Part shown: positions 1 to 6,736 of the stretch, one piece after another | Position numbering within the stretch: the stretch's first letter is position 1 | Layout of the letters: each line of letters opens with the position of its first letter | Source: Verrucomicrobiota bacterium | Lineage (GTDB): Bacteria; Verrucomicrobiota; Verrucomicrobiia; Verrucomicrobiales; Verrucomicrobiaceae | Assembly (NCBI GenBank): GCA_023428335.1 | Contig: JAEYYS010000131.1 | Coordinates: 1-8,489 of the forward strand | Direction of reading: 5' to 3' | Length of the DNA: 8,489 nucleotides | Program-made: the position numbers and the translations under genes | The notes under the pieces: model-generated | Seen by the model: the letters and a program-made list of their open reading frames with translations, nothing else | Database searches by the model: none | What the model was told of the DNA's origin: nothing

Positions 1-757
1 CCCGCACATCGGCACCGGGTTTGCTGGCGTTCGTGCCGCTGGCCTGCAGGTGCCACTGCTGGGGGAAATAGGGATCGTTCGGCAGGGCCTGGCGCTGACG
101 CTGGCGACGCAGCAGCGGACTGAGCCCAGCGATCGCCGGATGTCCGTGCAGGGCGGCGGCCGCCTTCAGGCCGCCGACCGCCCCACCCTCGCGGGCGGCG
201 CCGATCCAGTGATCCGGCGCATAGGCCGGTTCGTCGCTAAGAACGAAACCCGCCGCGGCGAGGGCGGATCGCGCCGCGGCGGCATCGCGCACCTGCAGCA
301 GCCACTGTTCGGTGAGCACGACCGGCGAACCCACCTCGGCAGACCGGCCCGGTTTCGCCGCGGCCGGTTGCAGCAGCAGGCCCGGCCAGTGCCCGGCGGG
401 ATCGCGACGTGAGGCGGTTGCCAGCAGGGTCGGGCGATCGCCGGCTGGCAACACTTCAAAGCGCTCGGTCGCGGGGCGACCGGGGTGGTAGAGTCGGTCC
501 GGCACCAGAGTCAGGTGGTGCTCGCGACCGTCCTCGCGCAGGCGCAGAGGTTGTCCCGTTTCCAGGGCCGACAGGGCCGCTTGCGCCCAGTTGTCGGTCG
601 CGGCATGGGCCGGGGTGAGGGCAGTCATCGACGCCTGCGGCAACCCAGGGGCAGCCGGCGGCGCGTTCTCGAAACGCAGCCAGAGGCCGGCGCCGAGGGC
701 GAGCAGCAGCAGGCCGAGTCGCCCGTAACGGCGACCGCTCCTGGGGGTTGGAGGCAT
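1..757 (-). CDS. Subtilisin-like (S8) serine protease, N-terminal part, truncated by window edge
   Basis: Reading the minus strand from the ATG at 757 gives 252 uninterrupted codons to the window edge. Residues about 13-28 are a hydrophobic segment (LGLLLLALGAGLWL) after an Arg-rich start, consistent with a signal peptide or membrane anchor. Residues about 45-220 are Ala/Arg/Leu-rich and look like a long prodomain. Residues 226-252 read NDPYFPQQWHLQASGTN and then a Lys-Pro-Gly-Ala-Asp stretch, the hallmark entry into the catalytic domain of subtilases (the family pattern is NDPxxxxQWHL followed by a short loop before the first catalytic Asp). The Asp/His/Ser triad lies beyond position 1 and cannot be checked. 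Subtilases of this type are secreted endopeptidases. The ATG was chosen because the hydrophobic segment follows directly. No Shine-Dalgarno is visible, but a promoter-like element ends 6 bases upstream. The family assignment is by recognition of the junction motif; activity is not shown. Confidence 0.85.
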   Translation of the reverse strand, partial: MPPTPRSGRRYGRLGLLLLALGAGLWLRFENAPPAAPGLPQASMTALTPAHAATDNWAQAALSALETGQPLRLREDGREHHLTLVPDRLYHPGRPATERFEVLPAGDRPTLLATASRRDPAGHWPGLLLQPAAAKPGRSAEVGSPVVLTEQWLLQVRDAAAARSALAAAGFVLSDEPAYAPDHWIGAAREGGAVGGLKAAAALHGHPAIAGLSPLLRRQRQRQALPNDPYFPQQWHLQASGTNASKPGADVR

Positions 758-763
758 TCAAAC

Positions 764-792
764 AATCTACGCCCTAGCGGCCTGGCAGGCAA
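764..792 (-). promoter_or_regulatory. Candidate sigma70-type promoter of the subtilase gene, leaderless spacing
   Basis: On the minus strand a -35-like TTGCCT (792-787) is followed by a 17-base spacer and a -10-like TAGATT (769-764), matching consensus at 4/6 and 4/6. Only six bases (GTTTGA) lie between the -10 box and the ATG at 757, so transcription would start at or next to the A of the start codon. Such matches also arise by chance in 93 bases of intergenic DNA. The call is inference from spacing and consensus only. Confidence 0.35.
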
Positions 793-850
793 GCCCGGCG
801 CGCGGCTTGACCGGGGGCACTCCGGCGTTCATGCTGGAGCTCTGTTCGCC

Positions 851-1213
851 ATGAAACACCTGTTCACCCTGCTCGCCCTGATCATGCTCACCGTTGCCGC
901 CGCCGCTGAAGCCCCGTACCGCCACGTCGTTTTCTTCAAGTTCAAGGACAGCGCCAGCGCCGAGCAGGTGCAGGCGATCGAGAAGGACTTCGCCGCCCTG
1001 GCCAAGAAGATCGACACCGTCAAGGCTTTCGAGTGGGGCACCAACGTCAGTCCCGAAGGCCTGAACGACGGCTTCACCCACTGCTTCCTCGTCAGCTTCG
1101 CCGACAAGGCCGGGCTTGAGGTCTATCTGCCGCACGCGGCGCACACGGAATTTGTCGGCAAGCTCAAGCCGCTGCTCGACAAGGTCTGCGTGGTCGACTA
1201 CGTCGCCCGCTGA
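851..1213 (+). CDS. Exported Dabb-domain (stress-responsive alpha/beta-barrel) protein
   Basis: A 120-residue protein. Residues 1-19 form a clear Sec signal peptide (MKHLF, a Leu/Ile/Met-rich core, then VAAAA), with probable cleavage after Ala19. The mature part opens with YRHVVFFKFKD, the characteristic first strand of the Dabb domain (the family pattern is a conserved H near HxVxFKxKxxxS). It continues with the AEQVQAIEKDFAAL helix, a central strand with EWGTNVSPEGLNDGFTH, and ends with HTEFVGKLKPLLDKVCVVDY, all typical of this dimeric ferredoxin-like fold. The length matches family norms of about 100 residues plus signal. Exported Dabb proteins are common in Planctomycetes and Verrucomicrobia but have no settled reaction. 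The start is supported by the signal peptide and by GGAG at 836-839, 11 bases upstream. The gene is divergent from the protease gene and convergent with the radical SAM gene, with 45 bases between the stops. Confidence 0.9.
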   Translation: MKHLFTLLALIMLTVAAAAEAPYRHVVFFKFKDSASAEQVQAIEKDFAALAKKIDTVKAFEWGTNVSPEGLNDGFTHCFLVSFADKAGLEVYLPHAAHTEFVGKLKPLLDKVCVVDYVAR

Positions 1214-1258
1214 ATCCTTTCTGCTCCACCGAATCTCACACTCGGCGGGGTTGGCGCA

Positions 1259-2434
1259 TCAAGCCGCTGACAGCGCCGTTTCCTCATCGCGCAGGTAGCA
1301 GGAGGGATCCGGGGCCCAGAAGTCGCCGGTCATCTGCAGGGCGCGCACGCGGAAGCCGCCGCCGCAGAGGTTGAGCCAGCGGCAGTTGGCGCAGCGACCG
1401 GTCAGGTGTTCCTTGCGCTCGCGCAGGGCGTTGAGCTGCGGGTGATCGCGCGAGCTCCAGATCTCGCTGAACGGCCGCTGCTTGACGTTGCCGAGGGTCA
1501 GGCTGTGCCAGAACTGGTCGGGGTGGACATGGCCCTGGGTGTCGATGTTGCTGATGCCGGTGCCGGAACTATTCGCACCGCCGCCGTTCCAGGTCAGCAG
1601 TTCGAGCGCGCGTGCCGCCCGTTCCGGATCCTCGCGCAGCAGGCGCAGGTAGAGGTAGGCACCGTCGACCGGTTGATCGACGGTCAGCACCTCGCGCGGC
1701 CGGCCGGAGGCGGCCCATTGGGCGGTGCGATCAAGAATCTTGTCGAGCGCGGCGCGGGTCTTCTCATGCGGCACCTCGATGAGGTCGGCGCCGCGACCGC
1801 TGTACACGAGGTGGTAGAAGCAGACGCGCTCAATGTCCTCGCGCTCGATGAAGTCGAGGATGGTGTCGAGGTCGTCGATGTTGTGGCTGGAGAGGGTCAG
1901 GCGCAGGCCGACCTTTTGACCGACCGCCTTGCAGTGGCGGAAGGCGGCTACGGCCTTGTCGAAGGCGCCGATGCGGCCGCGGAAGTGGTCGTGCGTGCCG
2001 CCCATGCCGTCGAGCGAGATGCCGACGTAGGAAAAGCCAATGTCCTTGAGCCGGCGGGCGGCATCGGCGCTGATCAGCGTGCCATTGGTCGAGAGGGTCA
2101 GGCGCAGTCCCCTGCCCGCCGCGTACTCGGCGAGTTCGAAAAAGCGCGGATGGATCATCGGCTCGCCCCCGGAGAGCAGCAGGGCCGGCACCTTGAACCC
2201 GGCCAGGTCGTCGACCACCGCCTTGCACTGCTGCCAGTCGAGTTCGCCCGGATAATGCCGTGCATCGGAGTCCTGGTAGCAGTGCAGGCACTTCAGGTTG
2301 CAGCGCCGGGTGATGTTCCAGACGACAATGGGACGTCGCTCCGCCGCGCTGGTTGGCGCGCCATGGCCGCGGCCGTAGCGCAGGTGATCCATCGGCTGGG
2401 CGACATCGCAGTAGAGGCGGGTGAGATTGATCAT
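1259..2434 (-). CDS. nirJ: Radical SAM protein, NirJ-like (heme d1 biosynthesis)
   Basis: A 391-residue protein. The radical SAM cluster motif CNLKCLHC gives C45, C49 and C52, and SGGEP (residues 88-92) is the SAM-contacting motif. STNGTLI and YVGISLDG follow in the expected order. The C-terminal region has a SPASM/twitch-like cysteine set: C348, C351, C357 and C379, in TGRCANC, LNLCGGG and DPSCYL. The stretches VVWNITRRC, NIDTQGHVHPDQFW, LTLGNVKQRPFSEIW and RVRALQMTGDFWAPDPSCYL correspond closely to NirJ as I recall it. NirJ removes propionate side chains from didecarboxysiroheme to give the oxo groups of heme d1, the cofactor of cytochrome cd1 nitrite reductase. The ATG at 2434 gives a family-typical length and N-terminus. 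The frame stays open upstream to 2866 but runs into the divergent lipoprotein gene and is not protein-like. No Shine-Dalgarno is seen. No other nir gene is in the window. AhbC/AhbD or another SPASM enzyme is the main alternative. Confidence 0.85.
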   Translation of the reverse strand: MINLTRLYCDVAQPMDHLRYGRGHGAPTSAAERRPIVVWNITRRCNLKCLHCYQDSDARHYPGELDWQQCKAVVDDLAGFKVPALLLSGGEPMIHPRFFELAEYAAGRGLRLTLSTNGTLISADAARRLKDIGFSYVGISLDGMGGTHDHFRGRIGAFDKAVAAFRHCKAVGQKVGLRLTLSSHNIDDLDTILDFIEREDIERVCFYHLVYSGRGADLIEVPHEKTRAALDKILDRTAQWAASGRPREVLTVDQPVDGAYLYLRLLREDPERAARALELLTWNGGGANSSGTGISNIDTQGHVHPDQFWHSLTLGNVKQRPFSEIWSSRDHPQLNALRERKEHLTGRCANCRWLNLCGGGFRVRALQMTGDFWAPDPSCYLRDEETALSAA

Positions 2435-2642
2435 GCCGAAACAACGGCCTGCTCGGCCACCGGCCTGCCGCCGATCTTGCGCAGTGCTGGGCGGGGGTTG
2501 GGGAGGGAGCGCAGAGCTGGGAGCATCGTGATGGCTGGCAAGGCTGCTGCCTGCGAACCTCTCGGCTCCAAGCTCCTCCCGTCGCGCTACGACAAAAAAG
2601 ACTTCCCTTTTTGCCGCCTGAAGCTTTGCTTGCCTTTCCACC

Positions 2643-3398
2643 ATGAAGCTGCCCACCACCGCCCTGCTCGCCCTTCTCCTTGCCGCCTGCGCTCCCCAGG
2701 AACGCGCCATCCCGGTCCATGTCGCCACCACGGCGGTGGCCGAGCCGAACGAGGGCAAGATGAAGCGCCACGAGAGCTTCAACGAGATCTCCAAGGCGGG
2801 CGAGGCCAAGCTGGTTTTCCTGGGCGACAGCATCACCCAGGGCTGGGAAGGCAAGGGCAAGGCCACCTGGGAGAAGTTTTATGCCAAGCGCAACGCCGCC
2901 AACTTCGGCATCGGTGGCGACCGCACCGAGCACGTGCTCTGGCGCCTGCAGAACGGCAACTTTGATGGCCTGACGCCGAAGCTGATCGTGCTCATGATCG
3001 GCACCAACAACACCGGTCATCAGAACCGCCCGATGCCGGAGATCAACAACCAGATCTATGCCTGCAGCGCCGAACAGACCGCCGACGGCGTCGAACTCAT
3101 CCTGCGCACGCTCAAGCAGAAGGCGCCGCAGGCGAAGATCCTGCTGCTGAGCATCTTCCCGCGCGGCGAAACCCCGGCCGACCCGATGCGCCAGCAGAAC
3201 GAGGCCACCAACGCCCTCATCGCCAAGTTCGCCGACGGCAAGACTGTGCATCACCTCGACATCGGCAAGACCTTCCTGCAGCCCGACGGCACCCTGACCA
3301 AGGAGATCATGCCCGACCTGCTGCACCTCTCGGAGAAGGGCTACGACCTGTGGGCCGAAGCCATCGAGCCGAAGATCCAGGAACTGCTCGGCGAGTGA
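2643..3398 (+). CDS. SGNH/GDSL-family esterase lipoprotein (PAF-acetylhydrolase IB-like)
   Basis: A 251-residue protein beginning with a lipoprotein signal: a Lys-containing n-region, a Leu/Ala core and the lipobox LAAC with lipidated Cys16. The SGNH hydrolase blocks are all present: block I VFLGDSITQG with nucleophile Ser63; block II NFGIGGDRTEHVLWRL with oxyanion Gly91; block III IGTNNTG with Asn122; block V DLLHLSEKGY with Asp225 and His228. The GDRTEHVLWRLQNG segment is typical of the PAF-acetylhydrolase beta/gamma-like branch, which hydrolyses ester bonds (acetyl groups of lipids or carbohydrates); the actual substrate is unknown. It probably faces the periplasm or is held in the outer membrane. 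The ATG is set by the lipobox. No Shine-Dalgarno precedes it. It is divergent from the nirJ-like gene across 208 non-coding bases, in which I find no convincing promoter, and is followed by a strong hairpin at 3407-3438. Confidence 0.92.
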   Translation: MKLPTTALLALLLAACAPQERAIPVHVATTAVAEPNEGKMKRHESFNEISKAGEAKLVFLGDSITQGWEGKGKATWEKFYAKRNAANFGIGGDRTEHVLWRLQNGNFDGLTPKLIVLMIGTNNTGHQNRPMPEINNQIYACSAEQTADGVELILRTLKQKAPQAKILLLSIFPRGETPADPMRQQNEATNALIAKFADGKTVHHLDIGKTFLQPDGTLTKEIMPDLLHLSEKGYDLWAEAIEPKIQELLGE

Positions 3399-3406
3399 TC
3401 ATCGTT

Positions 3407-3447
3407 CACCTCCGGTCGGCGCGGGCTGGCCGGGGGTGACAAAATTT
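3407..3447 (+). terminator. Stem-loop downstream of the GDSL gene, probable terminator
   Basis: Arms 3407-3420 (CACCTCCGGTCGGC) and 3425-3438 (GCTGGCCGGGGGTG) pair over 14 positions with three G-T wobbles around a GCGG loop. The stem begins eight bases after the GDSL stop codon. The following bases, ACAAAATTT, give only a short weak T run, so termination may be inefficient. The stem lies between convergent genes, but the minus-strand side has no T run. Confidence 0.55.
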
Positions 3448-3451
3448 GCGG

Positions 3452-3964
3452 TCAGTCCGCCAGAGCGCTCGCCTGCCACGCAAGGCCAAGCCACTCATTC
3501 AACGATTCGCCCACATGGCGAATCGGCGGAATGGACAGGAGCAAAAACGGCTCGGAGGGCGGCGTCCATCGCAGTTGCCGCGCTTTGGCGACGCAACGGC
3601 GTTTCCACCCCGTGTTGAGGTAGGGCTTGAGTTCTACAGGAACGGTGGACAGATGAACTTCAAGCAGGGTGTCTGAGCCACGCCGGAGGATTCGGCAGCG
3701 ATGAATGGCGTCCACTGGCAGGTGCAATGCGCCAAATCCGTGGCCCACGGACAAGCGTCCATCCTTGAGCGAAAGTACCGTCAAGGGCACCATTGCCAGC
3801 CAACCCAAAACCCCTGCGGCGGCACCGAACCCGCCATGCAGCCAGCGTAGGTCTTGCGGTGGCAATGCTTCCCAGCTGACAAAAGTCAAGACACCCCACA
3901 AGGTCAGCAGCAAGGCGAACAGGGCGAGGAAAAGGCGTCGATCTGTGGCAAGTCTTTTCTGCAT
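3452..3964 (-). CDS. Two-helix membrane protein of unknown function
   Basis: A 170-residue protein I cannot assign to a named family. Residues about 11-31 (LFLALFALLLTLWGVLTFVSW) and about 44-66 (GGFGAAAGVLGWLAMVPLTVLSL) are two membrane helices joined by a short loop (EALPPQDLRWL). The rest, residues 67-170, is soluble with alternating beta-like segments (DGRLSV, LHLPVDAIHRCRIL, TLLEVHLSTVPVELKPYL) and a final helix (HVGESLNEWLGLAW). A helical hairpin followed by a small beta domain recalls bacterial PH-like membrane proteins, but this is a shape comparison only. The ATG at 3964 was chosen because the next in-frame start, at 4057, would read through the lysA terminator and adds non-protein-like sequence. 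There is no Shine-Dalgarno. The gene lies downstream of lysA, so it is expressed by read-through or from its own unseen promoter. Confidence 0.7.
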   Translation of the reverse strand: MQKRLATDRRLFLALFALLLTLWGVLTFVSWEALPPQDLRWLHGGFGAAAGVLGWLAMVPLTVLSLKDGRLSVGHGFGALHLPVDAIHRCRILRRGSDTLLEVHLSTVPVELKPYLNTGWKRRCVAKARQLRWTPPSEPFLLLSIPPIRHVGESLNEWLGLAWQASALAD

Positions 3965-4011
3965 GGCGGTTGTGATGGGAAGACTGATGGAGACAGCCCT
4001 GCTGCACAGAC

Positions 4012-4034
4012 AAAAAACAGCGGGCAGTGCCCGC
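4012..4034 (-). terminator. Intrinsic terminator of lysA
   Basis: On the minus strand GCGGGC (4034-4029), loop ACT and GCCCGC (4025-4020) form a perfect 6-bp GC stem. It is followed by TGTTTTTTG, whose six-T run maps to 4017-4012. It lies about 60 bases after the lysA stop. It is the best terminator in the window and separates lysA from the small membrane protein gene. Confidence 0.8.
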
Positions 4035-4060
4035 GCTCCCTTCCGGAAACGAAGCACTTT

Positions 4061-4092
4061 TGACTCTCCGCTCTACGTCCTCAGCTCTCCGC

Positions 4093-4094
<2 letters not shown>
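4061..4094. repeat. Degenerate 7-bp tandem repeat at the lysA stop
   Basis: On the minus strand from 4094 the bases fall into five heptamers: GAGCGGA, GAGCTGA, GGACGTA, GAGCGGA, GAGTCAA (the last running one base past 4061, to 4060). The first and fourth units are identical, and the 10-mer CTCTCCGCTC recurs on the plus strand at 4064-4073 and 4085-4094, exactly 21 bases apart. The array overlaps the last bases of the lysA stop codon. It may be a decayed simple repeat; no function is evident. Confidence 0.5.
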
Positions 4095-5385
<1,291 letters not shown>

Positions 5386-5397
5386 GGGCGGGCCGGG

Positions 5398-5425
5398 TTC
5401 ATAGGCGGGAAGCCCCGGCTTGCAA
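5398..5425 (-). promoter_or_regulatory. Candidate lysA promoter overlapping the palindrome
   Basis: On the minus strand TTGCAA (5425-5420, 4/6 to -35), a 16-base spacer and TATGAA (5403-5398, 4/6 to -10) would start transcription a few bases before the lysA ATG at 5385. The -35 element is the exact centre of the 16-bp palindrome at 5415-5430, so a dimeric regulator bound there would block it. This is inference from consensus matching only. Confidence 0.25.
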
Positions 5426-5430
5426 GCCGG
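5415..5430. repeat. Perfect 16-bp palindrome between cytochrome gene and lysA
   Basis: CCGGCTTGCAAGCCGG is self-complementary without a mismatch. Flanks on both sides are loosely similar in inverted orientation (GGCGGGAAGCC on the left; GGCAGGACT read on the other strand on the right), suggesting a wider, decayed symmetric element of about 38 bp. As RNA it could fold into a 6-bp stem with a TGCA loop, but no T run follows on either strand, so it is a poor intrinsic terminator. It could be an operator, a REP-like dispersed element, or a degenerate terminator of the cytochrome gene. Confidence 0.75.
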
Positions 5431-5457
5431 AGTCCTGCCCTGATGCGTGGAGAAGAC

Positions 5458-6018
5458 TCAGGGCGCGCCGGCACTGGCAACCGATTCCGCCTGCTCCTGG
5501 CTGGCCTTGTCGAGCTTGGCCAGCGGGTACGGGATCTCCTGGCCGTTGGCCATCTTCAGCACGACGTTAGTGCCGTCCATGCGCACAAAACCGGCCTGGA
5601 TGGTTTTGCCTTCGAAATTGGTCCAGTTGAGGATCGATGGCTTGGCAGGCGTTTCCGCGACGGCCGGAGCCTGGCCGGGCAGAGTCGCGCCGGCGTTGAT
5701 CCAGCTGCGCAGCTTCTCGATCTCGCGGTCCGACAGGTTGCCCTCGGGCGGCATGTGCGCCTCGTGGTTGGGATCCGAAACGACGATGAAGACATGGCTC
5801 TCCGCCGGTTTGCCAGGCACGATCGCGCCCTTGGGATTGATGTCGAGCTTGAGCGTCTCCAGATCGTCGAAAACGTAACCCGCTTTCTTTTTGCCGGTCT
5901 TCTCGCTGTGGCACTCATAGCAGTGCTTCTCCAAAATCGGCTGCACCTCCTTCTCAAAGTCGGCGGCGACAGCGACAAGGGGGGCGCAGAAAACAGCAAA
6001 AAACGGGCGGATTTTCAT
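5458..6018 (-). CDS. Exported Planctomycete-type cytochrome c with C-terminal SHD1-like domain
   Basis: A 186-residue protein. Residues 1-18 are a signal peptide (FFAVF core, AVA before the cleavage site). The cytochrome domain follows with EVQPILEKHCYECHSE: C33 and C36 bind heme and H37 is the proximal ligand. Met89 in HEAHMPPEGN is the likely distal ligand, then LSDREIEKLRSWINAGA closes the domain. DDLETLKLD and IVPGKPAESHVF are features of the PSCyt1-type domain widespread in Planctomycetes and Verrucomicrobia. After a Pro/Ala linker (115-128), residues about 130-182 (NWTNFEGKTIQAGFVRMDGT, then strands and PYPLAKLDKASQEQ) look like an SHD1 domain, a small SH3-like beta module. A periplasmic electron-transfer or sensing role is inferred; no partner oxidoreductase is adjacent. 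The start is set by the signal peptide; no Shine-Dalgarno precedes it. The gene is divergent from another SHD1-like gene. Confidence 0.92.
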   Translation of the reverse strand: MKIRPFFAVFCAPLVAVAADFEKEVQPILEKHCYECHSEKTGKKKAGYVFDDLETLKLDINPKGAIVPGKPAESHVFIVVSDPNHEAHMPPEGNLSDREIEKLRSWINAGATLPGQAPAVAETPAKPSILNWTNFEGKTIQAGFVRMDGTNVVLKMANGQEIPYPLAKLDKASQEQAESVASAGAP

Positions 6019-6076
6019 GGGGGTGCGAAAGGAACGCCCGAGGCCGGGTATCCTTTGAAAATCTCGCGTGGAACCG

Positions 6077-6101
6077 GCGCTTTTTCATTGCGCTTTTCAC
6101 T
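6077..6101. repeat. Short direct repeat in the divergent promoter region
   Basis: GCGCTTTTTCATT (6077-6089) is followed immediately by GCGCTTTTCACT (6090-6101), a near-identical 13/12-base tandem pair. It sits in the 103-base region between the divergent cytochrome and SHD1/OB genes and overlaps the candidate -35 box of the latter. It could be a pair of activator sites or a chance duplication. Confidence 0.4.
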
Positions 6102-6115
6102 CAAGAAAATATCTT
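6088..6115 (+). promoter_or_regulatory. Candidate promoter of the SHD1/OB gene, leaderless spacing
   Basis: TTGCGC (6088-6093, 3/6 to the -35 consensus), a 16-base AT-rich spacer and TATCTT (6110-6115, 4/6 to -10) end six bases before the ATG at 6122. This is the same distance as for the subtilase gene. Transcription would begin at about the start codon, in keeping with the absence of a Shine-Dalgarno. The assignment rests on weak consensus matches. Confidence 0.3.
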
Positions 6116-6121
6116 ATTTTC

Positions 6122-6736
6122 ATGAAATCGTGCTGGTTTGTTGCCCTGCTGTTCCTAGGCACCGCTTTCGCCGCCCCAGATTGGGAAACCTGGGTGCGCA
6201 GCGATGGCACGATGTTCGAAGCGCGCGTGCGTCAGGTCGCACCGGGTGTCGCCACCTTTGAACTGCGCTCCGGCGGCGAGCAGACCCTGGCACCGACCCA
6301 ACTCGCCGAGCGCAGTCGGCGTCGCCTGGCCGAGGTGCTCGGCCTGCTGCCTGACACGGGCAAGGCGGTCGCGACGACCTCCAGCGCAGTTCCGCCCCCT
6401 TCCCCGGCTGCTGCCGAAAACCTCAACGCCAGCGATGCCGGCATGCTGGAGTCGCGTTTCGGTCAACAGGCGACAGTGACCGGCACGGTGCGTCGCGTCG
6501 CCACCCTCGGCAGCAGTGGTCACCGCCTGCTGGAGTTTGAGGGCGAGGTGTTCAGCGTCTTCATCCGCCGCAGCGATCTTGAAAAACACCCTGACTGGCC
6601 GCTCGACGCGCTCACCGGGCGACGCGTGCGCGTGCAGGGCGAGATCGGCAAGTACCGCGAGCGCCTGCAGATTCAGGTCAGCGAACCGGCCTCCCTGCAG
6701 GCGCTCGACGACTCAGTTTTTCAGCCAGGGCGGTAG
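6122..6736 (+). CDS. Exported protein with SHD1-like and OB-fold-like domains
   Basis: A 204-residue protein. Residues 1-17 form a signal peptide (SCWFVALLFLGTAFA, cleavage after AFA). Residues about 21-72, with WETWVRSDGTMFEARVRQV followed by a second pair of strands and LAPTQLAERSRRRLAE, match the pattern of SHD1 domains (W-x-x-x-DG-x-x-x-x-A-x-x, then a polar/Leu repeat). A Pro/Ala/Ser linker spans about 80-104. Residues about 107-192 (ATVTGTVRRVATLGSSGHRLLEF, FSVFIRRSDLE, LTGRRVRVQGEIGKYRERLQIQV) have the strand order of an OB-fold: a five-strand barrel with a TGxV opening strand and a VRVQGEI strand 4. The family is recognised only at the fold level; function and ligand are unknown. The chosen ATG is fixed by the signal peptide; in-frame starts upstream lack one. 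The gene is divergent from the cytochrome/SHD1 gene, and its last 24 bases overlap the end of the convergent binding-protein gene. Confidence 0.72.
   Translation: MKSCWFVALLFLGTAFAAPDWETWVRSDGTMFEARVRQVAPGVATFELRSGGEQTLAPTQLAERSRRRLAEVLGLLPDTGKAVATTSSAVPPPSPAAAENLNASDAGMLESRFGQQATVTGTVRRVATLGSSGHRLLEFEGEVFSVFIRRSDLEKHPDWPLDALTGRRVRVQGEIGKYRERLQIQVSEPASLQALDDSVFQPGR

Noticed and set aside
807..835. TTGACC, 17 bases, CATGCT as a promoter for the Dabb gene.
   Set aside because: The -10 match is only 3/6, and the predicted start would fall downstream of the GGAG ribosome-binding site at 836-839.
1226..1248. Possible bidirectional terminator between the Dabb and nirJ-like stops (CCACCGA / TCGGCGG).
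   Set aside because: The stem is seven pairs with an internal mismatch and a nine-base loop, and no T run follows on either strand.
2592..2616. A/T inverted repeat (CAAAAAAG ... CTTTTTG) before the GDSL gene as a terminator or regulator.
   Set aside because: The stem is nearly all A-T pairs with a bulge, lacks a GC core, and no gene ends just upstream.
2435..2642. N-terminal extension of the nirJ-like gene to the ATG at 2866, or a small gene in this gap.
   Set aside because: The extension is Pro/Ala/Arg-rich, absent from NirJ as I know it, and overlaps the divergent lipoprotein gene; no other protein-like frame is seen in the gap.
1406..2965. Long plus-strand open frame of 519 codons opposite the nirJ-like gene.
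   Set aside because: It is a GC-driven shadow: the opposite strand carries the complete radical SAM motifs, and this frame's product is low-complexity Ala/Val/Gly/Asp with no recognisable domain.
1830..3326. Minus-strand open frame of 498 codons crossing the GDSL gene and nirJ.
   Set aside because: It is out of frame with both real genes and rich in Arg/Pro/Gly, as expected of a high-GC shadow.
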